Origin: Pontederia crassipes
Lineage: Eukaryota > Streptophyta > Magnoliopsida > Commelinales > Pontederiaceae
Direction: 5' to 3'
DNA length: 64,000 nt
NCBI GenBank assembly: GCA_030549335.1
Contig: JAUKPH010000028.1
Coordinates: forward strand, 1,240,001 to 1,304,000
The notes beneath the pieces were generated by a model. That model did not search any database. It was not told where the DNA came from and was given only the letters and a program-made list of their open reading frames with translations. Shown piece after piece: positions 50,151 to 60,308 of this stretch. The first letter of the stretch is position 1, and each line of letters opens with the position of its first letter. Position numbers and translations under genes: made by a program.

Positions 50151-51940
50151 TGATGCATGCAAAATATAACATATTTTAGTTAATTATTTTAATTAAATTT
50201 TCTATAATTTGATCATGACATGCATCATTTTTAGTCACTTTTAATCATAATTCCGGATTTATCAATTTTAATTATTAAAATCGCTGAATATTTTAATTGT
50301 GGATGGATTAACTATATTTTGATAATTATTTGCAGGAAAATTCGAATCTCGGCCGAAATTCAAAGAAATTATTTCTTACGGCCGAGATTTGGCTTTACAC
50401 CCAAGTCGTTACGGCCGAGATTCAAAAGGAGTAACAAATTCTTTGTTACGGCTAACATTTGAAGGCGTAAAGATAAATGTTTTTATCTTTTGGGCGTAAC
50501 AGGAGAAGTCTTTCCTTACGGCCGAAATTTGAAGGGCGTAATGGCATGAAGATGAAGGGTGTAACAATCAATCGAGTTTATCTTTGGGCGTAACAAGATA
50601 AGTTCATTCCTTACGGCCGAGATTTGGAGGGAGTAATGGCAATTGAAATCATCCGTTTTGGCCGAAGGTGTAAAGATAAAATTGTTTGGGCGTAAAGATA
50701 AAAGGATTTTTATCTTTTGGGAGTAATGGAAAGGAGTAAAGATAAAATAATTTCCTTACGGCCGAGACTCTTTGGGCGTAAAAAGATAAGAAAGATTTAT
50801 CTTTGGGCGTAATGATAAAAGGATTTATCTTTGGCCGAGTTTATCTTATAATTTTAAAGTTAACCGTACGATGTTACGGTCGAGATCAAATTGAAGTCCG
50901 TCCGCACCCTATAAATACGTGAAGAATCCATAGTTTCAATTCGTGCTCTGAAGTTCAGGTTTCTTCCACGGTGAGTCGTGAGCTCTGCAGGCTACGACCA
51001 AGAGGAGAGAGGTGCGACGGCTGTCAGTTGATCGCGACCCTGATCAAGTCCGAGAGGCTGCCCGACTGTCCGCCCGTGATCCGAAGCTTCGACTTTTATC
51101 TATTTGGGTGTAATTCTTCCAATTATTATTATTATTTTATTATCTCTCCAGAATTTCTAGGATGAACTCCATATTTTTATTTATTTCATTTTAGGAGATT
51201 ATTATTGAAGGGAAACTATTTGGACCCTATATTATTTGTTTTAATCTTTTCTGATCAATTAGTTAATTGTGCTTAATGCTTTTGATTTAATTATTTGAAT
51301 TTCTGAGTTGAGTACTTACCAGTTTGTGGATTATTTAATTTCAGAATTCATTAATTAAATTAATTGATTTTATGTGAAATTAATAATTGACATAAATTTG
51401 ATAACTAGTGTGTGGAGAATCAAGTTTATGTGGTCTGTTAATCTAACCAGTTTGTGGAGTGATTAATAGTCTAGGATTTTCATATTAATGCATCTTAATT
51501 TTAATCTTATCTGACGAATACCAGTTTGTGGGACTTTAGGTTTAATTAAATTTAAGATAGTTTGATTTACCGGATTAAATAACAGAATTATCAGTTTGTG
51601 GACTCTGTGATGTTAATTTTGTAAATTAATAACTTGAGAAAATTCCTAATCCATCTTAAAAGATTAAATTTATCTTTTATGATTCAAACATTTATCCTGA
51701 TCTATTTTCATCCTAAGGCCTGACTTCAACACCACTATATTATCTTTATCTTATTTTTTTATTTTATTTTATAAAATCTCTTTCCTAATTACATGTTTTT
51801 CCTCTCTTATTAATTTATAAATCCAGATATTGAATTAATAATATTCCTCGTGGGTTCGACACTCTTACTCCTATTACTATATTACTTGATCGACTAGTGC
51901 ACTTGCTAGCAAATTTTATTGTTACAATTACAACGCATCA
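50151..51940 (+). repeat. LTR 1 (5' LTR), 1790 bp
   Basis: TGATGC...GCATCA ends. U3 (to about 50940) holds about ten TTACGGCCGA-like motifs and paired GATAA motifs, then TATAAATA at 50910-50917. U5 holds five ACCAGTTTGTGGA-like motifs. Against LTR 2 I see seven substitutions and one 7-bp gap (TATACGA absent here). Confidence 0.93.
50910..50917 (+). promoter_or_regulatory. TATA box in LTR 1
   Basis: TATAAATA in a GC-richer context; transcription would start about 30 bp further on, near 50945. The same box is at 57680-57687 in LTR 2. Confidence 0.75.
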
Positions 51941-51946
51941 AGTTTT

Positions 51947-51964
51947 TGGCGCCGTTGCCGGGGA
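51947..51964 (+). promoter_or_regulatory. Primer binding site, tRNA-Asp
   Basis: TGGCGCCGTTGCCGGGGA is complementary to the 3' end of plant tRNA-Asp(GUC) including CCA. It lies six bases after the LTR. The same primer is used by Athila-type elements. Confidence 0.9.
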
Positions 51965-52135
51965 ATATTTTATTAATTAATTTCTGATTTTTATGAATTA
52001 TTAGGAGATGTAAATAAATTGTAAATAATTCTCTGTGCATATGTATTAATTGTTTTAATTATTTTTGTGAATAAACTGACATTTTTCTTTTGCAGATAAA
52101 GGTCACAACATTTTTTTTATTTATCTACTTTCGGT

Positions 52136-53100
52136 TTAAAATCCGACGCCGATTGGATTTTCCGAATTACACTGTCGACTTATGGATTTACGACTTTAAT
52201 TTGATGTGTCGGCTTTATTAATTTTACGGCCTCGCAATTGAATGATTTCTGAATTCTAAACTTTCAATCTTTACGGCCGTAATATTTTTATCCGAACGTT
52301 GTTTTTACGCCATGAGTAATGGATATTGATTTGACCTTGTTACGCCCGGTTTATCGATGGTTTAAAATTTTTTTTTTTTACGCCTTATTCGAATCAGTTT
52401 TCATTCTCGGCCGTAACATTTTTGTTTGAACTTTTCATATGGATTTGATCTGATTTCGTTGTTTTACGACCGTAAGGAATTGACTTAATTCACTTTCGGC
52501 TGTAATGATTTAATTTTTATTTTGGCCGAAACCCTATTTTTCTTTACGGCCTCGTGTTATCTCGGCCGATGTGACCTCATCTTAATTGACAATTGAATTT
52601 TTTTTACGGCCGAGAATTGATCTCATGTTTTCTTTTTACGGCCGTAAAATTTCTGAACATTTGTTTTTTTACGCCATCTTACGACCCCAATTTATTTGTG
52701 ATTTTTTTTCATTCTCGGCCGTAACATTGTAATAGTTTGAACTTTTGATTTGACTTTGTTTTGGCCGAAGCGATTTAGTTGTCTCGGCCGTAATGGATCA
52801 TCCGACATGGATTTCACTCCTTTTCGGCCGATTTATATGTGTTGATGTTTTACCTCTCATTGTTTTACGGCCGATATGAACTATATTCTTTGTCGGCCGT
52901 AATGATTTATTTGGCAACATTTCATTCAATTTTTTTCGGCCGAGATAATTCATCACCATGCTAATTTTTACGCCTTCACGTTGAATCCTTTTGACACTGT
53001 TTCAATATTTTTACGGACGAACGAGATTCGAATTACTAATCTAATTTCGACCGTAAATCTATTTCTGTAATTACGGCCGATCAATCCTATTTCTTCAAAA
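52136..53100. repeat. CGGCCG motif array in the 5' untranslated internal region, unit 1
   Basis: TCGGCCGTAA, TTTACGGCC and close variants occur every 20-60 bp in both orientations within AT-rich DNA that has no gene. It has the same core as the LTR U3 array. Confidence 0.85.
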
Positions 53101-53538
53101 TAATTTTTGATTATGTCTGATTATTAACTCTATGACCATAAATTAGTTCGGATTTATTTTGTGTGATTTCTTACATCATCATAAATTTTTTTGGTCGATA
53201 TTAATATTTGGTATTCGTATTGATTTGAAGAATTTCTGAAAAGTTTCTCTAGAAAATTAATTTTAATGACGAATTTTCGAATTCTATCGTGCCGAAAGAC
53301 TTTATTAGTAAAAAACTCATTTTTCGTGACCTATTATCTGAATTTCTTTTTTCTTATATATATTTTATTTTATTCTTTTATCTTACTGAAAATTGGTTGT
53401 TGCAGGTACTAATTGAAAATTAAATCACAACCAATCCTGGAATCTTCTGATAAGCGCACTAGAAGTTCAAATTCACTGTTGGAATTTGATCCTGAAATTG
53501 AAAGAACCTATCGTCGATTACGAAGAAATATAAGAAAA

Positions 53539-54561
53539 ATGGCGGAACAAGCACGCGACAATCAGAGACTGGAGCAACAGAATGAACTGGTTCCACCATA
53601 TAATAATCGGCGAGAAGATGAAGCAGAACTTTCTATGAGAGAATATGTCTCGGCCAGATACAGTGACTGAGAATCATGCATCGTGCTGCCTGATATTAAC
53701 GCAAATAATTTTGAGATAAATCCCGCGATCGTGAGGATGATACAAGCATCCCAATTTGGAGGAGGATTTCATGAAGACCCTCACGATCACCTTGATAAAT
53801 TTCTTGCTACTCTGAGCACCTTTAGAAATAATAATGTTTCTTCTGAAGTTATTCGTTTATTATTATTTCCTCAATCTTTACGTGACAAAGCTTCCACTTG
53901 GTTTAAAACTTTGCCTGCAGGATCGATTCATTCTTGGTTGGAGCTGGTAGAAAAGTTTGTTGGAAAATATTGTCCACCACAAAAGGCAGGCAAATATCGA
54001 AGAGAATTGAGGGCATTTGTTCAAGACGATAACGAGACGATATATGAAGCCTGGGAACGATATAAGGAACTGCTGGCCAGAGTTCCTGACAATAGAGTTC
54101 CAAAGTGGCAAGTGATGGAAGATTTCTACCATGGATTACGACCTGCAGATCAAGACAAGCTCGATCAATCAGCAGGAGGGACAGTACTGGGATCTAAACG
54201 TCCTAGTGAGATACAAGATATAATTGAAGCTGTAGCCCTCAAGTCGAGCCAAGAAAGGAGACCATCTCGCCGAACTCATGATGTACATGCTACACAAGGA
54301 ATACAATCTTCTGAAATAGTGGCTCAGCTGGAGTCACTTAATCAAAAATTCGAGCAGATGATGTCACTAATGGGAAATTCTAGCAATTATAGCCCTACAG
54401 GTAACACTTCAGATTCAAATCAAATTGAAAATGCTAACTTTATTTTCAATCCATTTTACAGGAACAACGATTATGGATGGAAACATAATCCGAAGTTTGC
54501 CTATAATCAGAACCAAGGCCAATCTTCTGGTCCATCAAAAGATTATATACTGAAAAGGTAA
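53539..54561 (+). pseudogene. gag of unit 1 (in-frame TGA)
   Basis: Nearly identical to the gag of unit 2 at 60309-61331, but it has TGA at 53668-53670 where unit 2 has CGA. The frame is open back to 53413, yet that position is TTG preceded by a stop; the first ATG is 53539 (MAEQARDNQR). The retrotransposon gag (capsid) domain follows, with FPQSLRDKASTWFKTLP and AWERYKELLARVP. The product could not be full length. Confidence 0.88.
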
Positions 54562-54801
54562 CCTGATACTCCCCAACATCAATCATCAAATCATATGCAG
54601 GAGATGATGGCACAGATCATAGACACAATGCAAGCATTGCAGAAGAATATGGAATCTAGAGCCACGAGTCAGGATGCATCAATTCGAAATCTGGAAAGAC
54701 AACTGGGACAGATGGCGGCACAACTAACTGGACGTACACCGGGCTCTCTCCCAAGTAACACAGAGAAAAATCCAAGAGGGGAAGAGCAAAATAGGCCTTG
54801 A
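54562..54801 (+). pseudogene. gag C-terminal extension in frame after TAA, unit 1
   Basis: Same frame as gag, separated from it only by the TAA at 54559-54561. MQEMMAQIIDTMQALQKNME, NLERQLGQMAAQLTGR and LPSNTEKNPRGEEQ match the usual end of Athila-type gag. It could be reached by readthrough or start at the ATG at 54595. Unit 2 has the same arrangement. Confidence 0.7.
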
Positions 54802-55060
54802 TTTTCATCAGAACTAAGTCAAGCTGACGACTATAAATCAGAACTATTTCTATCCTTTTTATTTTTATTTTATTTTATTTTTTTCTTTTTTTTATTTTAT
54901 TTTTTTAGATTAGTCTAATTAATTTTTAATTAATATCTTAGTTTCGATGATAGTTTTATTTTTAATTAGACATTTATTTTATTATGGAGTCATTTAATTT
55001 AATTAATATTTAATGTTTTGTAAGGGGAGATAAACTCAGGGGCGTAAATTTCAAGAATTG
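54802..55060. other. T-rich spacer after gag, unit 1
   Basis: Strongly T-rich noncoding DNA where autonomous relatives would carry pol. Nothing of pol is left. Confidence 0.6.
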
Positions 55061-55645
55061 ATTCTCTCTACGGCCGAATCTTGGACATTACGCCCTGCCA
55101 CCCTCGTTACGTGTGCATTACGGCCGAGTTGTCGCACATGCATCAAGCTCGGACTTGACAAGACAAGCTGACACCATTCCTCGTTACGGCCGAAGATCAC
55201 GCCCTACGATGCTCTTTACGGCCGAAGACATGACAAGAGCTGCGGGTTCCTATTACGCCCTGCCACCATTCCATTACGGCCGAGGTGCTTCCACTACCCT
55301 TACGCCTTTTCTTCTCTACGGCCGAAGTCTCAAAACCGTCACCGCCGATCCTTACGGCCAAAAGCACCGCACCTGTTCCTTACGGCCGAAGTTTCACCAT
55401 TACGCCCTGTGCGTTACGGCCAAGCTTCCACGCCGATTTCGTCTTACGGCCGAAGAACCGACACTGTCACCGCCGCTTCCTTACGCCCAAAGTGCCACCA
55501 CCTACTCCTTACGGCCGAAGTTTCACCATTACGGCCAGTTTCTTACGGCCAAGACTCTCCATTATCGGCCGAGATCCATCAATTATCGGCCAAGATCTCC
55601 TCTCACCGACACCATTTGCGGCCGACACCTTCATCGATATATATA
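55060..55645 (+). repeat. TTACGGCCGAA motif array after gag, unit 1
   Basis: TTACGGCCGAA, TTACGCCC and variants recur about every 20-40 bp, mostly in one orientation, in a GC-richer block. All three forward frames stay open for 100-180 codons because of the repeated motif; none resembles a known protein, so no gene is called. Confidence 0.85.
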
Positions 55646-55751
55646 TTGAGGCCGAGCATCTCTCCACCGACAATAAATCCGGTTGTGTCTTTTCCCTTTT
55701 CTTTAAATTTTCCTTTTTATTGAGTATGTATCACTTTCCCTTGCTGGCTTA

Positions 55752-55790
55752 ACACTGAGGACAGTGTCTAGTTCTAGCTTGGGGGAGTTT
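55752..55790 (+). promoter_or_regulatory. Internal hairpin plus PPT-like module, unit 1
   Basis: ACACTG-AGGA-CAGTGT (55752-55767) forms a perfect 6-bp stem with an AGGA loop, then a 9-bp spacer, then GCTTGGGGGAGTTT (55777-55790). The same design stands at the true polypurine tract. Its place suggests a second plus-strand priming site. Confidence 0.65.
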
Positions 55791-56274
55791 GCATTTCACG
55801 CATTGCATGTTTCTTTCTGTTTATTTGCTTATGTTTTCCAAAAAAAAAATTTGAAAAATTTTGAAAATTTTCTAAAAAATACCATTGCATGCATTTATTT
55901 TTGCTACCATCTTACTAACTTTTGTCTTACTGTTTTAATTATCTTTTAGTAGAAGTTCAAAGACATGTTGTTAATTGATGAAATTTGAATACTTTTCTTT
56001 CTTATCACTTGCTATTTTAGTATCAAACTTATGGACTATGTGCCTATGCTAAGTAGAACTACGAATGACTAGACGACAAAATCATATTCATGCCTTTTTA
56101 TTAATTTCTTTTAAGTCTTGATTAGTAGTAGCCTTCTTATTGATCATATCAAGTACTTTTTGAGCTTATAAAAATTGAAAGTGAATAAGAAAAGAAGGGT
56201 TAGTTAAACCCCAACAAATAATAATAATAATAAAAAATTGAATAAAGTTATGTGTAGGTACAAAAGTGTTATCC

Positions 56275-56559
56275 GGAACCAAGGTGTGTTCGGGTAATTA
56301 GATCCGTAGGGGTTCATGCCTGGCGACCTAAGGGCAACTGCTCTGGGATCCGTCGATCGAAAACCTGCTACATGGACCATCTTGTGGAATATGGAGAAGC
56401 ACAGGAGTACTGAACCATGGCTAAGTTCGAACTCTTCATTCAGAACCTTGGTTGTTCGGGCAAGTAAACTCGAGGGGTGCTTTATCACCTGGTGCCCCAA
56501 GGTCATCTGGTCTGGGAGTCATCAGTCCAAAGCCCGCTACATGGACTTCCTTGTGCAAT
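56275..56559 (+). repeat. Two diverged ~117-bp repeats in the 3' untranslated region, unit 1
   Basis: 56275-56390 and 56442-56559 share the frame AACCNNGGTNTGTTCGGG, a middle ACCT/CCAAGG part, TCTGGGA, and the end CTACATGGAC followed by CTTGTG-AAT. The role is unknown. Confidence 0.75.
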
Positions 56560-56874
56560 CCTGCTTGAAGATTAGAACTTTTAAATGATTGAAAATAAAG
56601 TTGAAAAATGAAAAGAAAAAGAAAAAGTTTTAAGCTCAATTAGTACTTATGTGTTCAAATATTAATGCTATTATTTAATAGACAATTTATTTTTTCACAA
56701 GGCTGGATTTGAGATTGTTTAAATTTGTGTAGCATTCAGAACCTCTATGAAGCTAAGTGCATGAAAAATGATAAGATGCTGAGTAGTAGGTGTGCAGAAG
56801 AATTGTGTGAGAAAATTAGTCAGTTAACAATGTGGAGGCTATGATGGAACTTTCTTGAGCCTTGCTTTGAATTT

Positions 56875-56913
56875 TTGCTTGAGGACAAGCAAGACTTTAA
56901 GCTTGGGGGAGTT
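56875..56913 (+). promoter_or_regulatory. Hairpin plus polypurine tract before LTR 2
   Basis: TTGCTTG-AGGA-CAAGCAA (56875-56892) forms a perfect 7-bp stem with an AGGA loop, then 8 bases, then GCTTGGGGGAGTT up to the LTR start at 56914. The purine tract primes plus-strand DNA synthesis; the hairpin's role is inferred only. Confidence 0.8.
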
Positions 56914-58710
56914 TGATGCATGCAAAATATAACATATTTTAGTTAATTATTTTAATTAAATTTTCTATAATTTGATCATGGCATGCATCATTTTTAGTCA
57001 CTTTTAATCATAATTCCGGATTTATCAATTTTAATTATTAAAATCGCTGAATATTTTAATTGTGGATGGATTAACTATATTTTGATAATTATTTGCAGGA
57101 AAATTTGAATCTCGGCCGAAATTCAAAGAAATTATTTCTTACGGCCGAGATTTGGCTTTACACCCAAGTCGTTACGGCCGAGATTCAAAAGGAGTAACAA
57201 ATTCTTTGTTACGGCTAACATTTGAAGGCGTAAAGATAAATGTTTTTATCTTTTGGGCGTAACAGGAGAAGTCTTTCCTTACGGCCGAAATTTGAAGGGC
57301 GTAATGGCATGAAGATGAAGGGTGTAACAATCAATCGAGTTTATCTTTGGGCGTAACAAGATAAGTTCATTCCTTACGGCCGAGATTTGGAGGGAGTAAT
57401 GGCAATTGAAATCATCCGTTTTGGCCGATATACGAAGGTGTAAAGATAAAATTGTTTGGGCGTAAAGATAAAAGGATTTTTATCTTTTGGGAGTAATGGA
57501 AAGGAGTAAAGATAAAATAATTTCCTTACGGCCGAGACTCTTTGGGCGTAAAAAGATAAGAAAGATTTATCTTTGGGCGTAATGATAAAAGGATTTATCT
57601 TTGGCCGAGTTTATCTTATAATTTTAAAGTTAACCGTACGATGTTACGGTCGAGATCAAATTGAAGTCCGTCCGCACCCTATAAATACGTGAAGAATCCA
57701 TAGTTTCAATTCGTGCTCTGAAGTTCAGGTTTCTTCCACGGTGAGTCGTGAGCTCTGCAGGCTACGACCAAGAGGAGAGAGGTGCGACGGCTGTCAGTTG
57801 ATCGCGACCCTGATCAAGTCCGAGAGGCTGCCCGACTGTCCGCCCGTGATCCGAAGCTTCGACTTTTATCTATTTGGGTGTAATTCTTCCAATTATTATT
57901 ATTATTTTATTATCTCTCCAGAATTTCTAGGATGAACTCCATATTTTTATTTATTTCATTTTAGGAGATTATTATTGAAGGGAAACTATTTGGACCCTAT
58001 ATTATTTGTTTTAATCTTTTCTGATCAATTAGTTAATTGTGCTTAATGCTTTTGATTTAATTATTTGAATTTCTGAGTTGAGTACTTACCAGTTTGTGGA
58101 TTATTTAATTTCAGAATTCATTAATTAAATTAATTGATTTTATGTGAAATTAATAATTGACATAAATTTGATAACTAGTGTGTGGAGAATCAAGTTTATG
58201 TGGTCTGTTAATCTAACCAGTTTGTGGAGTGATTAATAGTCTAGGATTTTCATATTAATGCATCTTAATTTTAATCTTATCTGACGAATACCAGTTTGTG
58301 GGACTTTAGGTTTAATTAAATTTAAGATAGTTTGATTTACCGGATTAAATAGCAGAATTACCAGTTTGTGGACTCTGTGATGTTAATTTTGTAAATTAAT
58401 AACTTGAGAAAATTCCTAATCCATCTTAAAAGATTAAATTTATCTTTTATGGTTCAAACATTTATCCTGATCTATTTTCATCCTAAGGCCTGACTTCAAC
58501 ACCACTATATTATCTTTATCTTATTTTTTTATTTTATTTTATAAAATCTCTTTCCTAATTACATGTTTTTCCTCTCTTATTAATTTATAAATCCAGATAT
58601 TGAATTAATAATATTCCTCATGGGTTCGACACTCTTACTCCTATTACTATATTACTTGATCGACTAGTGCACTTGCTAGCAAATTTTATTATTACAATTA
58701 CAACGCATCA
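56914..58710 (+). repeat. LTR 2 (shared middle LTR), 1797 bp
   Basis: Ends at 58710 with GCATCA and is followed by the primer site. It serves as 3' LTR of unit 1 and 5' LTR of unit 2. At two sites that can be compared (CATGGCATGC and AAAATTTGAATC) it matches LTR 3 and differs from LTR 1. Confidence 0.93.
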
Positions 58711-58716
58711 AGTTTT

Positions 58717-58734
58717 TGGCGCCGTTGCCGGGGA
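58717..58734 (+). promoter_or_regulatory. Primer binding site, tRNA-Asp, unit 2
   Basis: TGGCGCCGTTGCCGGGGA six bases after LTR 2, identical to the site in unit 1. Confidence 0.9.
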
Positions 58735-58905
58735 ATATTTTATTAATTAATTTCTGATTTTTATGAATTATTAGGAGATGTAAATAAATTGTAAATAATT
58801 CTCTGTGCATATGTATTAATTGTTTTAATTATTTTTGTGAATAAACTGACATTTTTCTTTTGCAGATAAAGGTCACAACATTTTTTTTATTTATCTACTC
58901 TCGGT

Positions 58906-59870
58906 TTAAAATCCGACGCCGATTGGATTTTCCGAATTACACTGTCGACTTATGGATTTACGACTTTAATTTGATGTGTCGGCTTTATTAATTTTACGGC
59001 CTCGCAATTGAATGATTTCTGAATTCTAAACTTTCAATCTTTACGGCCGTAATATTTTTATCCGAACGTTGTTTTTACGCCATGAGTAATGGATATTGAT
59101 TTGACCTTGTTACGCCCGGTTTATCGATGGTTTAAAATTTTTTTTTTTACGCCTTATTCGAATCAGTTTTCATTCTCGGCCGTAACATTTTTGTTTGAAC
59201 TTTTCATATGGATTTGATCTGATTTCGTTGTTTTACGACCGTAAGGAATTGACTTAATTCACTTTCGATTGTAATGATTTAATTTTTATTTTGGCCGAAA
59301 CCCTATTTTTCTTTACGGCCTCGTGTTATCTCGGCCGATGTGACCTCATCTTAATTGACAATTGAATTTTTTTTTACGGCCGAGAATTGATCTCATGTTT
59401 TCTTTTTACGGCCGTAAAATTTCTGAACATTTGTTTTTTTACGCCATCTTACGACCCCAATTTATTTGTGATTTTTTTTCATTCTCGGCCGTAACATTGT
59501 AATAGTTTGAACTTTTGATTTGACTTTGTTTTGGCCGAAGCGATTTAGTTGTCTCGGCCGTAATGGATCATCCGACATGGATTTCACTCCTTTTCGGCCG
59601 ATTTATATGTGTTGATGTTTTACCTCTCATTGTTTTACGGCCGATATGAACTATATTCTTTGTCGGCCGTAATGATTTATTTGGCAACATTTCATTCAAT
59701 TTTTTTCGGCCGAGATAATTCATCACCATGCTAATTTTTACGCCTTCACGTTGAATCCTTTTGACACTGTTTCAATATTTTTACGGACGAACGAGATTCG
59801 AATTACTAATCTAATTTCGACCGTAAATCTATTTCTGTAATTACGGCCGATCAATCCTATTTCTTCAAAA
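58906..59870. repeat. CGGCCG motif array in the 5' untranslated internal region, unit 2
   Basis: Same array as in unit 1. The only differences I see are one T/C change, a two-base change (CGGCTG to CGATTG) and T-run length. Confidence 0.85.
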
Positions 59871-60308
59871 TAATTTTTGATTATGTCTGATTATTAACTC
59901 TATGACCATAAATTAGTTCGGATTTATTTTGTGTGATTTCTTACATCATCATAAATTTTTTTGGTCGATATTAATATTTGGTATTCGTATTGATTTGAAG
60001 AATTTCTGAAAAGTTTCTCTAGAAAATTAATTTTAATGACGAATTTTCGAATTCTATCGTGCCGAAAGACTTTATTAGTAAAAAACTCATTTTTCGTGAC
60101 CTATTATCTGAATTTCTTTTTTCTTATATATATTTTATTTTATTCTTTTATCTTACTGAAAATTGGTTGTTGCAGGTACTAATTGAAAATTAAATCACAA
60201 CCAATCCTGGAATCTTCTGATAAGCGCACTAGAAGTTCAAATTCACTGTTGAAATTTGATCCTGAAATTGAAAGAACCTATCGTCGATTACGAAGAAATA
60301 TAAGAAAA

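Noticed and set aside
50971-51165. 64-codon frame in U5 of the LTR, also at 57741
   Set aside because: Begins with GTG, not ATG, lies in LTR leader sequence and overlaps a strong splice donor.
53413-53538. N-terminal extension of gag
   Set aside because: The first codon is TTG directly after a stop; the first ATG is 53539. A spliced upstream start cannot be excluded but shows no ATG in the expected leader.
56204-56588. 100- and 90-codon frames near the 3' LTR
   Set aside because: They lie on opposite strands over the duplicated noncoding repeat and match no protein.
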